In this document: positions 24,810 through 37,296 of the stretch, one piece after another | How the letters are laid out: each line of letters starts with the position of its first letter | How positions within the stretch are numbered: position 1 is the first letter of the stretch | Source of the DNA: Actinoplanes flavus | GTDB lineage: Bacteria; Actinomycetota; Actinomycetes; Mycobacteriales; Micromonosporaceae | Assembly (NCBI RefSeq): GCF_017592555.1 | Contig: NZ_JAGFNS010000006.1 | Span: 62,001-126,000 of the forward strand | Direction: 5' to 3' | DNA length: 64,000 nucleotides | Notes under the pieces: model-generated | What the model was told of the DNA's origin: nothing | Databases searched by the model: none | Seen by the model: only the letters and a program-made list of their open reading frames with translations | Position numbers and translations under genes: made by a program

Positions 24810-25766
24810 TCACCCGGTCAGGACGTCCGCGACCTCCCGGCGCGGCGTCGGCTGGCCCTGGTAGCCGTACCCGATCCGGAGCGCGATCTGCGGGAACCCG
24901 GTCCGGCCCAGCGAACGCCGCAACTGGTCACGGGCCGCCGGCACCTCGATCGGCTGGGAGATCAGCGAACTCGCCAGCCCGGCGTCGGTCACCGTCAACA
25001 GAATGTGCTGCAACGCCTGACCCGCCATCAGCTGGTCCAGCTTGCGGTCGCCGGCGGTGCCCAGGATGCCGACCAGCGGCTCCGGCTCGTAGTCCCGGCC
25101 CGGCGCCCGGCGCCGCCCGCCGAAGTTGCGCTGCGGCAGCAGGTCCTGCGCCTGCCCCACGGCCGCGGCCGCGGCCACCGGGATGCCGTCGTGCGCCGAC
25201 TCGGTGTCCACCCAGGTGATCATCTCGGCCTGGTAGTGGGAATCGCGCCGCAGCACCCGGTCGGCGCTGTGCGCGATCTCCGAGAACCCGGTCAGCGCCG
25301 TCATCCCGACCAGCAGATCCAGCCAGGCGCCCTCGGCCCGGGCCGCCTCGATCAACCGGATCCGCACGTCGGCCGGCACCGGATCGGGCCAGAACGGGTC
25401 ACGGTTGCTGTGCCGGCGGTCGATCGCGGCGTACAGGTCCCGTTCGAGATAGGTGGGCGGCCGGCTCCGGCCCGGCGTGAGACGGGCGATCACCTCCGGC
25501 CGCGCGCTGTCCGGAAGCAGCATCACATCGGCCGGGGCGCCACCCCAGGCCAGCGCCAGGCGGGCGTTGAAGGTGGCCGCGCCCAGGGCGAGCCGCATGG
25601 CCCAGCCGCCGCCGTCCGCCACGGACAGCTGCCGGTCCGGGTCGGCCAGCACCTCGACGGCGCCGTCGTTCAGGCGGAACGCCCACGGCTGGCTGTTGTA
25701 CATGGAGGGAGCCTGAATGCCGGCCGCGGCGGCGCGCCGCAGGTCGGACTCGTCGTAGCGGGTCAC
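24810..25766 (-). CDS. Acg-family nitroreductase-like flavoprotein
   Basis: A 318-residue protein of the Acg/nitroreductase type. In mycobacteria these are among the most strongly DosR-induced dormancy proteins, and Acg itself may sequester FMN rather than reduce nitro compounds. Landmarks: AAGIQAPSMYNSQPWAF near the N-terminus, DRRHSNRDPFWP in the middle and the C-terminal AGQALQHILLTVTDAGLASS with PQIALRIGYG. The start is the GTG at 25766, with AAGGAG 6 bases upstream; a GTG at 25781 would place that site inside the gene. A strong DosR box stands about 54 bases upstream. Confidence 0.85.
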   Translation of the reverse strand: MTRYDESDLRRAAAAGIQAPSMYNSQPWAFRLNDGAVEVLADPDRQLSVADGGGWAMRLALGAATFNARLALAWGGAPADVMLLPDSARPEVIARLTPGRSRPPTYLERDLYAAIDRRHSNRDPFWPDPVPADVRIRLIEAARAEGAWLDLLVGMTALTGFSEIAHSADRVLRRDSHYQAEMITWVDTESAHDGIPVAAAAAVGQAQDLLPQRNFGGRRRAPGRDYEPEPLVGILGTAGDRKLDQLMAGQALQHILLTVTDAGLASSLISQPIEVPAARDQLRRSLGRTGFPQIALRIGYGYQGQPTPRREVADVLTG

Positions 25767-25819
25767 AGCGTTCTCCTTCACTGTCCCCTCCCACGGTGCC
25801 CTTTCCGGGTATCGCCGGT

Positions 25820-25836
25820 TAAGGGCCGAAGGTCCC
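25820..25836 (-). promoter_or_regulatory. DosR box before the Acg-type gene
   Basis: Read on the minus strand, GGGACCTTCGGCCCTTA agrees closely with the DosR palindrome (GGGAC-n5-GGCCC type). It lies upstream of the nitroreductase start and just beyond the end of devS. Confidence 0.75.
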
Positions 25837-25838
25837 GG

Positions 25839-28310
<2,472 letters not shown>

Positions 28311-28314
28311 TCAC

Positions 28315-28559
28315 CCCCGCGCGGTGTGACCTGGTCCGTCTTCGCGCGGAGCGTTCTTCTCCACCCCGCGCGGTGTGGCCCGGACGGTTCTCGGGCGGGG
28401 CGTTCTACTTCACCCCGCCCGGCGTGCGGCCCGAGGTTCTTGCCCAGGTCGTTCCTCAACCCGCACGGCGTGACCCCGGGCGATCTTCATCCGGCCGTCC
28501 TTCCATCTCCGCGCGGTGTGGCGTGGGCGATCTTCATTTGGGTCGTTCTCACGAGCCCG
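28315..28559. repeat. Five imperfect tandem repeats of about 48 bp
   Basis: Five diverged copies of a unit beginning CCCCGCGCGGTGTG and ending in a CGTTCT pyrimidine stretch. The GGTGTG/GGCGTG anchor recurs at 28322, 28372, 28421, 28467 and 28515, a spacing of 46-50 bases. No good reading frame runs through it. It lies between devR and a decayed gene. Confidence 0.65.
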
Positions 28560-28712
28560 CCTGCCGCGGCCTAGATCATTTCCGTCCGGGCCGTTGGCTT
28601 TTGTTTCTTGTACGACAGAGCACGCGACCGTCTGCCGGGTCCGGCCGGTGACGCACCGCCGGGCGGTGCTGCCGGGCTGAGCTATCGGCAGGCAACGTTT
28701 TGTCGTCCGGCC

Positions 28713-29050
28713 ATGGTGATCGTGATCATCGGAGCCGGCATCGGCGGTCTCACACCGCACTGAGCCTGCCCGCGGCCGGGTTCCCGGACATCGCGGTCTA
28801 CGAGCGGGCCGAAGAGGTACGGCCCCTCGGGTGGGGATCAACCTGCTGCCGCACGCGGTGCGGGAGCTGACCGAGCTGGCCTGGGGGAGCGGATCGAGAA
28901 GCTGGGTGTCGCTCCGGGGACGCTTGCCTACTACAACACGCTTCGGCCAGCCGATCTGGAGCGAGCCGCGGGGCCGTGCGGCGGGATACCGGTGGCCGTA
29001 GGTGTCGGTGCATCGCGGTCAGCTGCAGATGGAGTTGCTGGCCCCGTCGG
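28713..29050 (+). pseudogene. Remnant of an FAD-dependent monooxygenase
   Basis: The start of a flavin monooxygenase of the salicylate-hydroxylase type can be read only by changing frame several times. VIVIIGAGIGGLT (dinucleotide-binding motif) comes first, then FPDIAVYERAEEVRPLG, GINLLPHAVRELTEL, ERIEKLGVAPGTLAYYNT, and finally VSVHRGQLQMELL. At least three small deletions or insertions interrupt it and everything after the first 110-120 residues is gone. It is a dead fragment. Confidence 0.7.
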
Positions 29051-29114
29051 AGAGGGCCTCGGTCCCGGAACGGTCCGCACCGGCCACGCTTTTGAACCGT
29101 CAATCAAGTCAATG

Positions 29115-29172
29115 CAGTCGGTGCCGCCGGTGCAGTCAATGCAGTCGAATCAGTCGGTGCCGCCGGTGCAGT
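29115..29172. repeat. 22-bp direct repeat, two copies
   Basis: CAGTCGGTGCCGCCGGTGCA plus GT occurs at 29115-29136 and 29151-29172, with related CAGTCAATGCAGTC pieces around and between. Low-complexity stretch downstream of pflA; no function evident. Confidence 0.6.
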
Positions 29173-29207
29173 GCACGGGACGGGCACTTCCGTACGATGG
29201 AGGGGTT

Positions 29208-29942
29208 TCAATAGACCTGCAGGCCGTGGGCGCGGAACTGGGCCCGGACCCGGTCGAGCAGCGCGGGGGTGGGCGCGTCGGTTCCGGCCAGCGGGAACGG
29301 CTGGTTGAGGGCGGCGTATTTGGCGGCGCCGAGGCGGTGGAACGGCAGGACCTCGACGCGTTCGACGGTGCTGATCGAGGCGGCGACGGCGGCTACCGCG
29401 TCGACGTTCTCGACCGTTTCGGTGAGCCCCGGAACCAGGACGAAACGGACCCAGATCGGGATACCGCGGTCAGCCAGGCGGTGCGCGAAACTCACGGTCG
29501 GTTCGAGAGATCCGGTACGCGTGACGCGGTGGTACGTCTCCTCGTCGCCGGCCTTGATGTCGAGCAGCACCAGGTCGGTGACGTCGAGCAGCTCGTCGGA
29601 CGCCTTGGCGCCCAGGTAGCCGCTGGTGTCGAGGGCGGTGTGCAGTCCCCGTTCCCGGCACCGGGTGAAGATCTCGCGGACGAAGTCTGGTTGCTGGAGG
29701 GCCTCACCGCCACTGAGGGTGACGCCGCCGTGCGCGACCTTGATGAAACGCTCGTAGCGCTGGATCTCGGCCATCAACTCGTCGGCGTCCATGGTCTGCC
29801 CGCTGCGCCGGAACCACGTGTCGGGGCTGTGGCAGTACTGGCAGCGCAGCGGGCAACCGGCCAGGAACGCGACGAATCGCGTTCCCGGCCCGTCGACGCC
29901 CGTGGAGACGTCGAACGAATGCACACTCCCGGTGACGGTCAC
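29208..29942 (-). CDS. pflA: Pyruvate formate-lyase-activating enzyme
   Basis: A 244-residue radical-SAM activase that puts the glycyl radical on pyruvate formate-lyase. The cluster motif is C30-x3-C34-x2-C37 ([15 protein letters not shown]), followed by [14 protein letters not shown] and ALDTSGYLG as in PflA. The GTG start overlaps the pflB stop by 4 bases, so the two are made together. The enzyme and its product are oxygen-sensitive, which fits DosR control. Confidence 0.92.
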   Translation of the reverse strand: MTVTGSVHSFDVSTGVDGPGTRFVAFLAGCPLRCQYCHSPDTWFRRSGQTMDADELMAEIQRYERFIKVAHGGVTLSGGEALQQPDFVREIFTRCRERGLHTALDTSGYLGAKASDELLDVTDLVLLDIKAGDEETYHRVTRTGSLEPTVSFAHRLADRGIPIWVRFVLVPGLTETVENVDAVAAVAASISTVERVEVLPFHRLGAAKYAALNQPFPLAGTDAPTPALLDRVRAQFRAHGLQVY

Positions 29943-32179
29943 AGCGTGCCGTGGAAGGTGCGCGAGATGACGTCGCGCTGCTGCTCCTTGGTGAGCCGTA
30001 CGAAGTTCACCGCGTAGCCGGAGACCCGGATGGTGAGCTGCGGATACTTCTCCGGGTGCGCCATCGCGTCCTCCAGGGTGGCCCGGTCGAGAACGTTGAC
30101 GTTCATGTGGAAGCCGTGACCGTCGGTGTAGCCGTCGAGCACGCCGACCAGGTTGCCGATCTGCTCGTCGCGGGTGCGGCCGAGACCGTCCGGCGTCGAG
30201 GTGATGGTCAGCGAGATGCCGTCGCGGGCGCTGCGGTACGGCAGTTTCGACACCGACAGGGCCGCCGCGACCAGGCCGTGCTTGTCCCGGCCGTTCATCG
30301 GGTTGGCGCCGGGCGCGAACGGCTCGCCGAGCCGCCGGCCGTCCGGGGTGTTGCCGGTGTGCTTGCCGTAGACGACGTTCGAGGTGATGGTCAGCACCGA
30401 CATGGTGGGTTCGGCGCCGCGGTACATCGGCTGCCGCCGGATCTTCTCCATGAACCGGTTGACCAGGTCCACCGCGATCTCGTCGACCCGGTCGTCGTTG
30501 TTGCCGAAGGTCGGGTAGTCGCCGTCCACCGCGTAGTCGACGACCAGTCCGGTCTCGTCGAGGACCGGCTTGACCTGGGCGTACTTGATCGCGGACAGAC
30601 TGTCGACGGCGACCGAGAGGCCGGCTATGCCGGTGGCCAGGAAGCGGTGCACCGGATAGTCGTGCAGAGCCATCTCAATACGTTCATACGCATACTTGTC
30701 GTGCATGTAGTGGATGACATTGAGTGCGTCAACATAGACCTCGGCAACCCAGTCGAGCGTCTTGTCGTACGCCTCGAACACCTCGTCGTAGTCGAGTACC
30801 TCCTCGTTCAACGGCTTCGACGCGGGCGCCACCTGCACGCCGCTGATCTCGTCGCGGCCACCGTTGATCGCGTAGAGCAGAGCCTTCGCCACGTTCGCCC
30901 GGGCGCCGAAGAACTGCATGTCCTTGCCGACCCGCATTCCCGACACGCAGCAGGCGATCGCCGCGTCGTCGCTCAGGTACGGCCGCAGCAGGTCGTCGTT
31001 CTCGTACTGGATGCTGCTGGTGTCGATGCTGACCTGCGAGCAGAACCGCTTGAAGCCCTCGGGCAGCCGCGGCGACCACAGCACCGTCATGTTCGGCTCC
31101 GGCGCCGGGCCCAGGTTGTAGAGCGTCTGGAGGTAGCGGAAGCTGGTCCGGGTCACCAGCGGCCGGTCGTCGGCGCCGATGCCACCGATCGACTCGGTCA
31201 CCCAGGTCGGGTCGCCGGAGAACAGGTCGTCGTATTCGGGGGTGCGCAGGAACCGGACGATGCGCAGCTTGATGACGAAGTCGTCGACCAGCTCCTGGGC
31301 CTGCTCCTCGGTGAGGACGCCCTCGGCGATGTCGCGCTCCAGGTAGACGTCCAGGAACGAGGAGGTACGGCCGAGCGACATGGCCGCGCCGTTCTGCTCC
31401 TTGGTGGCCGCCAGATAGGCGAAGTACAGCCACTGGACCGCCTCGCGGCCGGTGGTGGCCGGGCCGGAGATGTCGTAGCCGTAGCCGGCGGCCATCTCCT
31501 TCAGCTCGCCGAGGGCACGGATCTGCTCGGACAGCTCCTCCCGGTCGCGGATCACGTCGGCCACCGACAGGCGGGCGTTGAGCGCCGTCTTGACCTGCTT
31601 GCGCTCCTCGATGAGGAAGTCCACGCCGTAGAGGGCCACGCGGCGGTAGTCGCCGATGATCCGGCCGCGACCGTAGGCGTCGGGCAGCCCGGTGATGATG
31701 TGCGAGCGGCGGGCGGCGAGCACGTCGGCCGGATAGGCGTCGAAGACACCGGCGTTGTGGGTCTTGCGGTAGTCGGTGAAGATCTTGCGTACGCCGGGGT
31801 CGAGCTCCCGCCCGTACGCCTTCAGGCCTCCCTCGACCATCCGCAGGCCGCCGGCCGGCATGATGGCCCGGCGCAGCGGGGCGTCGGTCTGGAGGCCGAC
31901 GATCAGCTCGTTCTCCCGGTCGATGTAGCCGGGCCCGTGCGCGGTGATCGACGACGGGGTGGACGTGTCGGCGTCGTAGATGCCGTTGGCCCGCTCCTCG
32001 ACGAACATCGCGGACAGCCGGTCCCAGACGCCGGTGGTCCGCGCGGTCGGCCCGGCCAGGAATCCGGCGTCGCCCTCGTAGGGCCGCACGTTGTCGTGGA
32101 TGAAGCCGGCGACGTCGATCCCGGTGCGCCACGACGTCCCGGTGAAGCCGCGCCACGCGTCCCTGTTTCCTGCCTGCAT
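29939..32179 (-). CDS. pflB: Pyruvate formate-lyase
   Basis: A 746-residue glycyl-radical enzyme converting pyruvate and CoA to formate and acetyl-CoA. The two catalytic cysteines are adjacent in [14 protein letters not shown], and the radical glycine is G721 in [12 protein letters not shown] near the C-terminus. Length and order fit true PFL rather than a diol dehydratase or decarboxylase. The ATG follows AGGAGGGG. A DosR box lies 54-68 bases upstream, inside the end of the sensor-kinase gene. Pfl is unusual in largely aerobic mycelial actinomycetes; here it suggests fermentation-like survival without oxygen. Confidence 0.94.
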   Translation of the reverse strand: MQAGNRDAWRGFTGTSWRTGIDVAGFIHDNVRPYEGDAGFLAGPTARTTGVWDRLSAMFVEERANGIYDADTSTPSSITAHGPGYIDRENELIVGLQTDAPLRRAIMPAGGLRMVEGGLKAYGRELDPGVRKIFTDYRKTHNAGVFDAYPADVLAARRSHIITGLPDAYGRGRIIGDYRRVALYGVDFLIEERKQVKTALNARLSVADVIRDREELSEQIRALGELKEMAAGYGYDISGPATTGREAVQWLYFAYLAATKEQNGAAMSLGRTSSFLDVYLERDIAEGVLTEEQAQELVDDFVIKLRIVRFLRTPEYDDLFSGDPTWVTESIGGIGADDRPLVTRTSFRYLQTLYNLGPAPEPNMTVLWSPRLPEGFKRFCSQVSIDTSSIQYENDDLLRPYLSDDAAIACCVSGMRVGKDMQFFGARANVAKALLYAINGGRDEISGVQVAPASKPLNEEVLDYDEVFEAYDKTLDWVAEVYVDALNVIHYMHDKYAYERIEMALHDYPVHRFLATGIAGLSVAVDSLSAIKYAQVKPVLDETGLVVDYAVDGDYPTFGNNDDRVDEIAVDLVNRFMEKIRRQPMYRGAEPTMSVLTITSNVVYGKHTGNTPDGRRLGEPFAPGANPMNGRDKHGLVAAALSVSKLPYRSARDGISLTITSTPDGLGRTRDEQIGNLVGVLDGYTDGHGFHMNVNVLDRATLEDAMAHPEKYPQLTIRVSGYAVNFVRLTKEQQRDVISRTFHGTL

Positions 32180-32187
32180 GACCCCTC

Positions 32188-34167
32188 CTAGTGGTTCCCT
32201 CCCAGCCTCTCGTCGGGGCGTCCCGGGCGGGCAGGGCCAATGGTCCCGGGGCGGCGGGGAAGGCGGACCGTGGCGACCGTTCCGCCGCCTTCGTTCTCGT
32301 CCAGCGTGATGCTGCCGCCGTGCAGTTCGACGATGGCCCGGCTCAGCGCCAGCCCCAGGCCGGCGCCCGGGATGTCGCTGTGCCGGGCGTTCGAGGCGCG
32401 GTAGAGGCGGGCGAAGAGGCGGTCGCGTTCACCGGCGGGGATGCCGATGCCGCTGTCGGTCACGGTCAGCACGGCGGCGTCCTCGTCGGCGGTGAGCGAG
32501 ACCCGTACCGCGCCGCCCTCGGGGCTGTGCTTGACCGCGTTGCCGATCAGGTTCTCGGCGACCTGGCGCAGCCGGTCGCGGTCGCCGGGAACGGTCAGCC
32601 GCTCCGGCAGGTCGGGCCGGATCGAGAAGCCCGCGGCCGCGCCCGCCACCACCGATGCCAGGTCCACCTCGGCGGTGAGGAGCTCGGCCTGCCCGGACTC
32701 CAGGGCGGACAGGTCGAGCAGCCGTTCGACCAGCGAGCGCAGCCGGGCGTTGTTGCGCTCGATCACCACGAGCATGTCCCGGATCTCGCCGACGGTCGTC
32801 CGGTCGGGCTCTTCGGCGATCAGGTCGGTGTAGGTGCCGATCGAGGTGAGCGGGGTGCGCAGCTCGTGGCCGACCAGGGCGATGTACTCGCCGACGCTGG
32901 CCGCGAGCTGGTGGGACAGCTCCTCGGCGCGGCGGCGTTCCAGGTAGGCGCCGAGGTGCCCGGCGATGCCGGTGAGCAGGACTTTCAGTGCCGGGTCGGG
33001 ATCCTGGTGCTCGAGGGTGAAGCAGTTGATCACGCCGACCACCTTCTCGGCGCTGCGCACCGGCACGGCCAGCGCCGTCCGGTAGTGCCCGTCCTCGGCG
33101 AAGCGGGCCAGCACCGGTACGTCGGGCGCGTGGAGATCGGGCACCCAGATCGGCTCGCCGCGCTCCCAGCAGGTGCCGGCCAGGCCCTCCCCACGGTCCA
33201 GCACGGGTGGCAGCTCGATCGGCGGTGAGCCGGGCGTGAGGTGGGTGGCGGCCGGGCGCAACCGGTCGGTGACCGGGTCGACCAGCCACAGCCGCAGGAA
33301 CGGCCAGCCCAGCCCGTCCGCCATGGCGCGCAGCACCTCGGCGCCGGCGCTGGCCGTGTCGGGGGCGTGCACCAGGACCTTGAGGACCTCGCTCTTGCAG
33401 CGCTCGTACTGGCGCTGGTGGTGTTCGGCGGTGACGTCGTGGACGGCGGCGACCGCTCCGAGGACGTGCCCGGCGGCGTCGCGGATCGGGCGGGCGTTGA
33501 CGGCGAACCAGCGGGGCCGGTCCTGGCGGTCGTGGGCGAGGATCACGTCGTGCTGAACCTCCTCGCCGCGCAGCGCCCGGTACAGCGCCACGTCGTCGGG
33601 GTTCAGGGAGCTGCCGTCGTCGCGGCGCAACCTGAACCGCTCGGCCCAGTCCCGGGCCGGCACGCCCAGGCTGTCGTCGCCGAAGAAGTCACGGACCGGC
33701 TGGTTGATCACCACGAGCCGGCCCTCCATGTCGCAGGCCACCACCCCGGCGTCGAGGCTGCGCAGCAGCGCCTCGGTGAAGGCCGAGTTCCGGTGTGTCC
33801 CGGCCGGCCCCGCCAGACAGTCGCGCAGCGTCTCGGTGAGGTCCTCGGCGCTGAACGGTTTCGGCACGACGGCGGCGGCCTCCGCCTCGGCCAGGGTGCG
33901 GTCGCCGGGTGACAGGTGGGCGGCGATCAGGACGACCGGCACGTCCGCGGTGGTGGGGTGCTCGCGCAGCCCCCGGCACATCCGGACGCTGTCCAGGTGC
34001 GGCACGTCGAGGTCGGCGATGATCAGGTCCGGCCGGTCGGCGACCGCCGCGGTCACGGCGGCCGGGCCGTCCCCGGCGAGGACCACCCGGTGGCCGAGCC
34101 GGCCGACCACCTCGGTGATGACCGCCCGGTGTTCCTGGTCGTTCTCGACGACGAGCACCGCTGCCAT
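32188..34167 (-). CDS. Receiver-PAS-GAF sensor histidine kinase
   Basis: A 659-residue multi-domain kinase. An N-terminal receiver ([28 protein letters not shown] with the likely phosphoacceptor Asp, and VPKPFS) comes first. A PAS domain ([20 protein letters not shown]) and a GAF domain (about residues 255-405) follow. The HisKA box is [15 protein letters not shown] and the HATPase has [18 protein letters not shown] and [18 protein letters not shown]. No membrane segment is seen. It lies 8 bases upstream of pflB on the same strand, and its last codons hold the DosR box that probably drives pflBA separately. Confidence 0.88.
   Translation of the reverse strand: MAAVLVVENDQEHRAVITEVVGRLGHRVVLAGDGPAAVTAAVADRPDLIIADLDVPHLDSVRMCRGLREHPTTADVPVVLIAAHLSPGDRTLAEAEAAAVVPKPFSAEDLTETLRDCLAGPAGTHRNSAFTEALLRSLDAGVVACDMEGRLVVINQPVRDFFGDDSLGVPARDWAERFRLRRDDGSSLNPDDVALYRALRGEEVQHDVILAHDRQDRPRWFAVNARPIRDAAGHVLGAVAAVHDVTAEHHQRQYERCKSEVLKVLVHAPDTASAGAEVLRAMADGLGWPFLRLWLVDPVTDRLRPAATHLTPGSPPIELPPVLDRGEGLAGTCWERGEPIWVPDLHAPDVPVLARFAEDGHYRTALAVPVRSAEKVVGVINCFTLEHQDPDPALKVLLTGIAGHLGAYLERRRAEELSHQLAASVGEYIALVGHELRTPLTSIGTYTDLIAEEPDRTTVGEIRDMLVVIERNNARLRSLVERLLDLSALESGQAELLTAEVDLASVVAGAAAGFSIRPDLPERLTVPGDRDRLRQVAENLIGNAVKHSPEGGAVRVSLTADEDAAVLTVTDSGIGIPAGERDRLFARLYRASNARHSDIPGAGLGLALSRAIVELHGGSITLDENEGGGTVATVRLPRRPGTIGPARPGRPDERLGGNH
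32233..32247 (-). promoter_or_regulatory. DosR box before pflB
   Basis: Minus-strand CGGGACCATTGGCCCT matches the DosR palindrome. It lies within the last 20 codons of the sensor-kinase gene, about 54-68 bases before the pflB ATG. Confidence 0.72.
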
Positions 34168-34275
34168 AGCTGAAGCCTAATTCTTATTAAATGCGGCAAT
34201 AAGGACAACGACGTTTCGTGGTGGTGGACCGCGGGGTACTGTCCGGCCGCACGCGAGCCATACCTGGGGTCAATC

Positions 34276-34665
34276 ATGTCCGAGCTGACCGCCCACCTCG
34301 ACGTTCCGCTGGGCCGTGGCGCACCGGCCGCCGCCCGCCGCACCGTGAACGCGGTGCTGGCCGGCTGGGGTTTCCACGACGCCGACTGGCTGGACGCCTG
34401 CGCCGTCGTGGTGAGCGAACTCGTCACCAACGCCGTCCGGCACGGCGGTGGCCTCGTCGAGCTGAGCATCGAGGCGCACGGCGGCCGGGTGACCGTCGCG
34501 GTCGCCGACGGATCCTCGGTGGTGCCCCGCCGCCGTGACCCGGACGGCGTCGGCGGTCGCGGGATCGCGCTGATCGAGGCGTTCTCGAATGGCTGGACGG
34601 TGGAGAACCACCACGGCGGCAAACGGGTCCGGGTCGAGCTGGAGCCCTACCCCGGAATGTTGTGA
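34276..34665 (+). CDS. RsbW-like ATP-binding anti-sigma/serine kinase domain protein
   Basis: A 129-residue GHKL ATPase domain of the RsbW/SpoIIAB-like kind common in actinomycetes. The N box is VVVSELVTNAVRHGG, with VADGSSVVP and GGRGIALIEAFS for the ATP lid. Such proteins bind a sigma factor or phosphorylate an anti-anti-sigma partner; neither partner gene is adjacent. It is divergent from the sensor kinase and convergent with the Hpt gene. Confidence 0.82.
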   Translation: MSELTAHLDVPLGRGAPAAARRTVNAVLAGWGFHDADWLDACAVVVSELVTNAVRHGGGLVELSIEAHGGRVTVAVADGSSVVPRRRDPDGVGGRGIALIEAFSNGWTVENHHGGKRVRVELEPYPGML

Positions 34666-34669
34666 CGGA

Positions 34670-35065
34670 TCATCGCTCGTAATGGGCGGTGACCGCCCGG
34701 ACCGCCGTCAGCGCGCCACTCACCTCGGCGCGCAGCCGTTCCGCGGTAGGACCGGGGTCGGCGACGGTCCCGGCCCGGGCCCGGTCCTCGACGGCGGCGC
34801 AGAGTGCCGCGAGCCGGATCGCCCCGATGTTGGCGGCCGACCCCTTCAGGCTGTGGGCGTGCTCGCTGACCGGTTCCGGATCACCCGCCTCCAGCGATCG
34901 CGCCAGCAGGTCCACCGCGTCCGGGGTCTTCGCGGTGAACGAGCGGAGCAGCCGGAGCACGAGAGCCCGTTCGGCCGGTGACGGATCCCCCTCGACGAGC
35001 TCGGCGATGCGGGCCCGGACCTCGGCCACCCGGGCCTCGTGCTCCGGCTGCGGAGCGGTCTCCAT
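34670..35065 (-). CDS. Hpt-domain phosphotransfer protein
   Basis: A 131-residue histidine-phosphotransfer protein. The phospho-accepting His is H71 in EHAHSLKGSAANIGA, and the rest is predicted helical bundle. Hpt proteins shuttle phosphate between hybrid kinases and receivers. The receiver-containing kinase at 32188-34167 is the nearest candidate partner, which is inference. Confidence 0.85.
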   Translation of the reverse strand: METAPQPEHEARVAEVRARIAELVEGDPSPAERALVLRLLRSFTAKTPDAVDLLARSLEAGDPEPVSEHAHSLKGSAANIGAIRLAALCAAVEDRARAGTVADPGPTAERLRAEVSGALTAVRAVTAHYER

Positions 35066-35116
35066 CCGCTCATGGTGCGCCCGGGCCGACGGTGCCCGGG
35101 GCCGATTCGCGGAGGA

Positions 35117-36268
35117 TCACGCTCCCCAGCCCGCCTGTGTGCCACCGATCCGCTCGGCGGCCACGCTTTCCGCGTACCCCGTCGCCTGGAAGGCCTTGAC
35201 CGGATCGCGCGGCAGGCCCCGCGCCTCCCGCCGGTCCGCGAGAGCGGACCGCACGTCGGTCTCGTAGGCGTCCATCAGCACCTGATGCGCGCCCAGCACG
35301 TCACCGGCCCGCTGCGCGGCGGCCAGCGCCTCCTGGTCCACCAGCAGCGCCTTGGCCAGCGCCGACTCGACGTTGAGGACCGAGCGGATCTGGCCCGGAA
35401 TCTTCTCCTCGATGTTGTGGCACTGGTCGAGCATGAAGTTGACGCCCGACTCGGGCCGGTGCGCGCCCACGGCCACGATCTCCGACATGATCCGGAACAG
35501 CTGGAACGGGTCGGCCGAGCCGACGATCAGGTCGTCGTCGGCGTAGTAGCGCGAGTTGAAGTCGAACGCGCCCAGCCGGTTCTGCCGGATCAGCTGCATC
35601 ACGATGAACTCGATGTTCGTTCCCGGCGCGTGGTGGCCGGTGTCCAGCACCACGGTCGCCTTCTCGCCCAGCGCCAGGCAGTGCAGCAGCGAGGTGCCCC
35701 AGTCCGGGATGTCCATGGTGTAGAAGTGCGGCTCGAAGAACTTGTACTCGAGCAGCATCCGGTGGTTGTCGTCCATCGCGTCGTAGATCGTGCGCAGCGA
35801 CTCGGCCAGCCGGTCCTGCCGGCCGCGCAGCGAGTCCTGGCCGGCGTAGTTGAGACCGTCCGGCAGCCAGATCTTCAGATCCGTCGAACCGGTCTGCCGC
35901 ATCACGTCCAGGCACTCGAGGTGGTGGTCGACCGCCTTGCGCCGGATCGCGCTCTCCGGATGGCACAGCGAGCCGAGCCGGTAGTCGTCGTCCTGGAACA
36001 GGTTCGAGTTGATCGCGCCGATCCGCACACCCAGCTTGTCGGCGTGCGCCCGCAGATCCGGCCAGTCGTCGACCAGGTCCCACGGGATGTGCAGGGAAAC
36101 CCGGTTGGCCAGGCCGGTCACCCGGTTCACCTGCGCGGCGTCCGAGATCTTCTCGTACGGGTTCCGCGGCCCACCGGGACGGGTGAACACCTTGAACCGG
36201 GTGCCCGAGTTCCCGTACGCCCAGCTCGGGACCTCGATCGTGAAACCGTCGAGTCCGTCCAGGTTCAT
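35117..36268 (-). CDS. rhaI: L-rhamnose isomerase
   Basis: A 383-residue xylose-isomerase-fold sugar isomerase of the RhaI type, converting L-rhamnose to L-rhamnulose. Metal and substrate regions seen: SLHIPWD, KIWLPDGLNY, LLEYKFFEPHFY, VVLDTGHHAPGTN and AFDFNSRYYADDD. It is the last gene of the rhamnose operon and overlaps rhaQ by 4 bases. Rhamnulose kinase and aldolase genes are not in the window. Confidence 0.9.
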   Translation of the reverse strand: MNLDGLDGFTIEVPSWAYGNSGTRFKVFTRPGGPRNPYEKISDAAQVNRVTGLANRVSLHIPWDLVDDWPDLRAHADKLGVRIGAINSNLFQDDDYRLGSLCHPESAIRRKAVDHHLECLDVMRQTGSTDLKIWLPDGLNYAGQDSLRGRQDRLAESLRTIYDAMDDNHRMLLEYKFFEPHFYTMDIPDWGTSLLHCLALGEKATVVLDTGHHAPGTNIEFIVMQLIRQNRLGAFDFNSRYYADDDLIVGSADPFQLFRIMSEIVAVGAHRPESGVNFMLDQCHNIEEKIPGQIRSVLNVESALAKALLVDQEALAAAQRAGDVLGAHQVLMDAYETDVRSALADRREARGLPRDPVKAFQATGYAESVAAERIGGTQAGWGA

Positions 36269-37296
36269 GATGCGCTTCCTCCGTACTTCCTGTTGGTGAG
36301 CCCGTTCAACAGCGCGGCGAACACCAGCACCGCGCCCAGCGCGAGAAGCTGGTATTGGGAACCCTCGTTACCGACGAAGGCGAGCAGGATGCCGGCGTTG
36401 AGCCAGACGATGAGCAGCGTGGCCAGCACCACCCCGGCGACCCGGCCGATGCCGCCGGTGATCGCCACCCCGCCGAGCACGGCGATGGTGATGGCCGGCA
36501 GGGCCATGCCGTTGCCGGAGACCCCGGCGTCCGGGCGCGCCGAGGCGAACTGGCCCACGGTCACCACGGCCACCAAACCCGAGATCAAACCCGCATAGAC
36601 GTACGCCTTGAAGCGCGTGTCCTTGACCGGAAGCCCTGCCCAGCGAGCGGCGACGTCGTTGGTGCCGATCGCGTAGAGCCGCCGCCCGTACGCCGTCCGG
36701 GCCAGCAGCACCCAGACCGCGACGACGGTCGGCAGCAGGAACGTGAAGATGCCCAGCGGGACGTCGGGCACGTACTGGCCGAACAGCGGCAGCTCCACCG
36801 ACCTGCTGATGGAGAACAGCTTCTGGATCGGCTCGGTGCTGATCGGCTGCTGATCGTTGATCACGATGGCCACCGACTTGTACGCGTAGAACGTCGCCAG
36901 CGTCGCGATCAGCGCCGGGAACCCGATGTACGACACCAGGAAACCGTTGACCGCGCCGAGCAGCGCGCCGAACCCGGCCGTCGCCAGGATCGCCAGCCAC
37001 AGCGGCCAGCCCCATTCGCCGTACGCGAAGCCGAACACCATGCCGGCCAGCGACACGATCGCCCCCACGCTCAGGTCGATGCCGCCCCGCCCGGACAGGA
37101 TGACCAGCATCTCCGCCAGCCCCAGCATGGCCAGTGGCACCGCGGTGATCAGCGCCGCCGACATGTAGTCGAAGTCGTACGGTGCCGTCAGGTAGCCGCC
37201 CGCGTCGTTGACGAAGAACGTCACCACGACGGCCACGATCAGAACCGCGAGCAGCGCGATCCGCTGCGTGAGAAGAATCCGGACCGCCCTGCTCAC
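36265..37296 (-). CDS. rhaQ: Rhamnose ABC transporter permease
   Basis: A 343-residue sugar ABC permease of the ribose/rhamnose class, with about nine hydrophobic segments and the typical GGIDLSVGAIVSLAGM loop. The GTG at 37296 overlaps the previous stop (GTGA); the frame is open further upstream but that reads through rhaP. The second of two permeases, as in rhizobial rhaPQ. Confidence 0.87.
   Translation of the reverse strand: MSRAVRILLTQRIALLAVLIVAVVVTFFVNDAGGYLTAPYDFDYMSAALITAVPLAMLGLAEMLVILSGRGGIDLSVGAIVSLAGMVFGFAYGEWGWPLWLAILATAGFGALLGAVNGFLVSYIGFPALIATLATFYAYKSVAIVINDQQPISTEPIQKLFSISRSVELPLFGQYVPDVPLGIFTFLLPTVVAVWVLLARTAYGRRLYAIGTNDVAARWAGLPVKDTRFKAYVYAGLISGLVAVVTVGQFASARPDAGVSGNGMALPAITIAVLGGVAITGGIGRVAGVVLATLLIVWLNAGILLAFVGNEGSQYQLLALGAVLVFAALLNGLTNRKYGGSAS

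Noticed and set aside
29951..32191. 746-codon frame exactly opposite pflB
   Set aside because: Mirror frame of pflB; no ribosome binding site or recognisable family.
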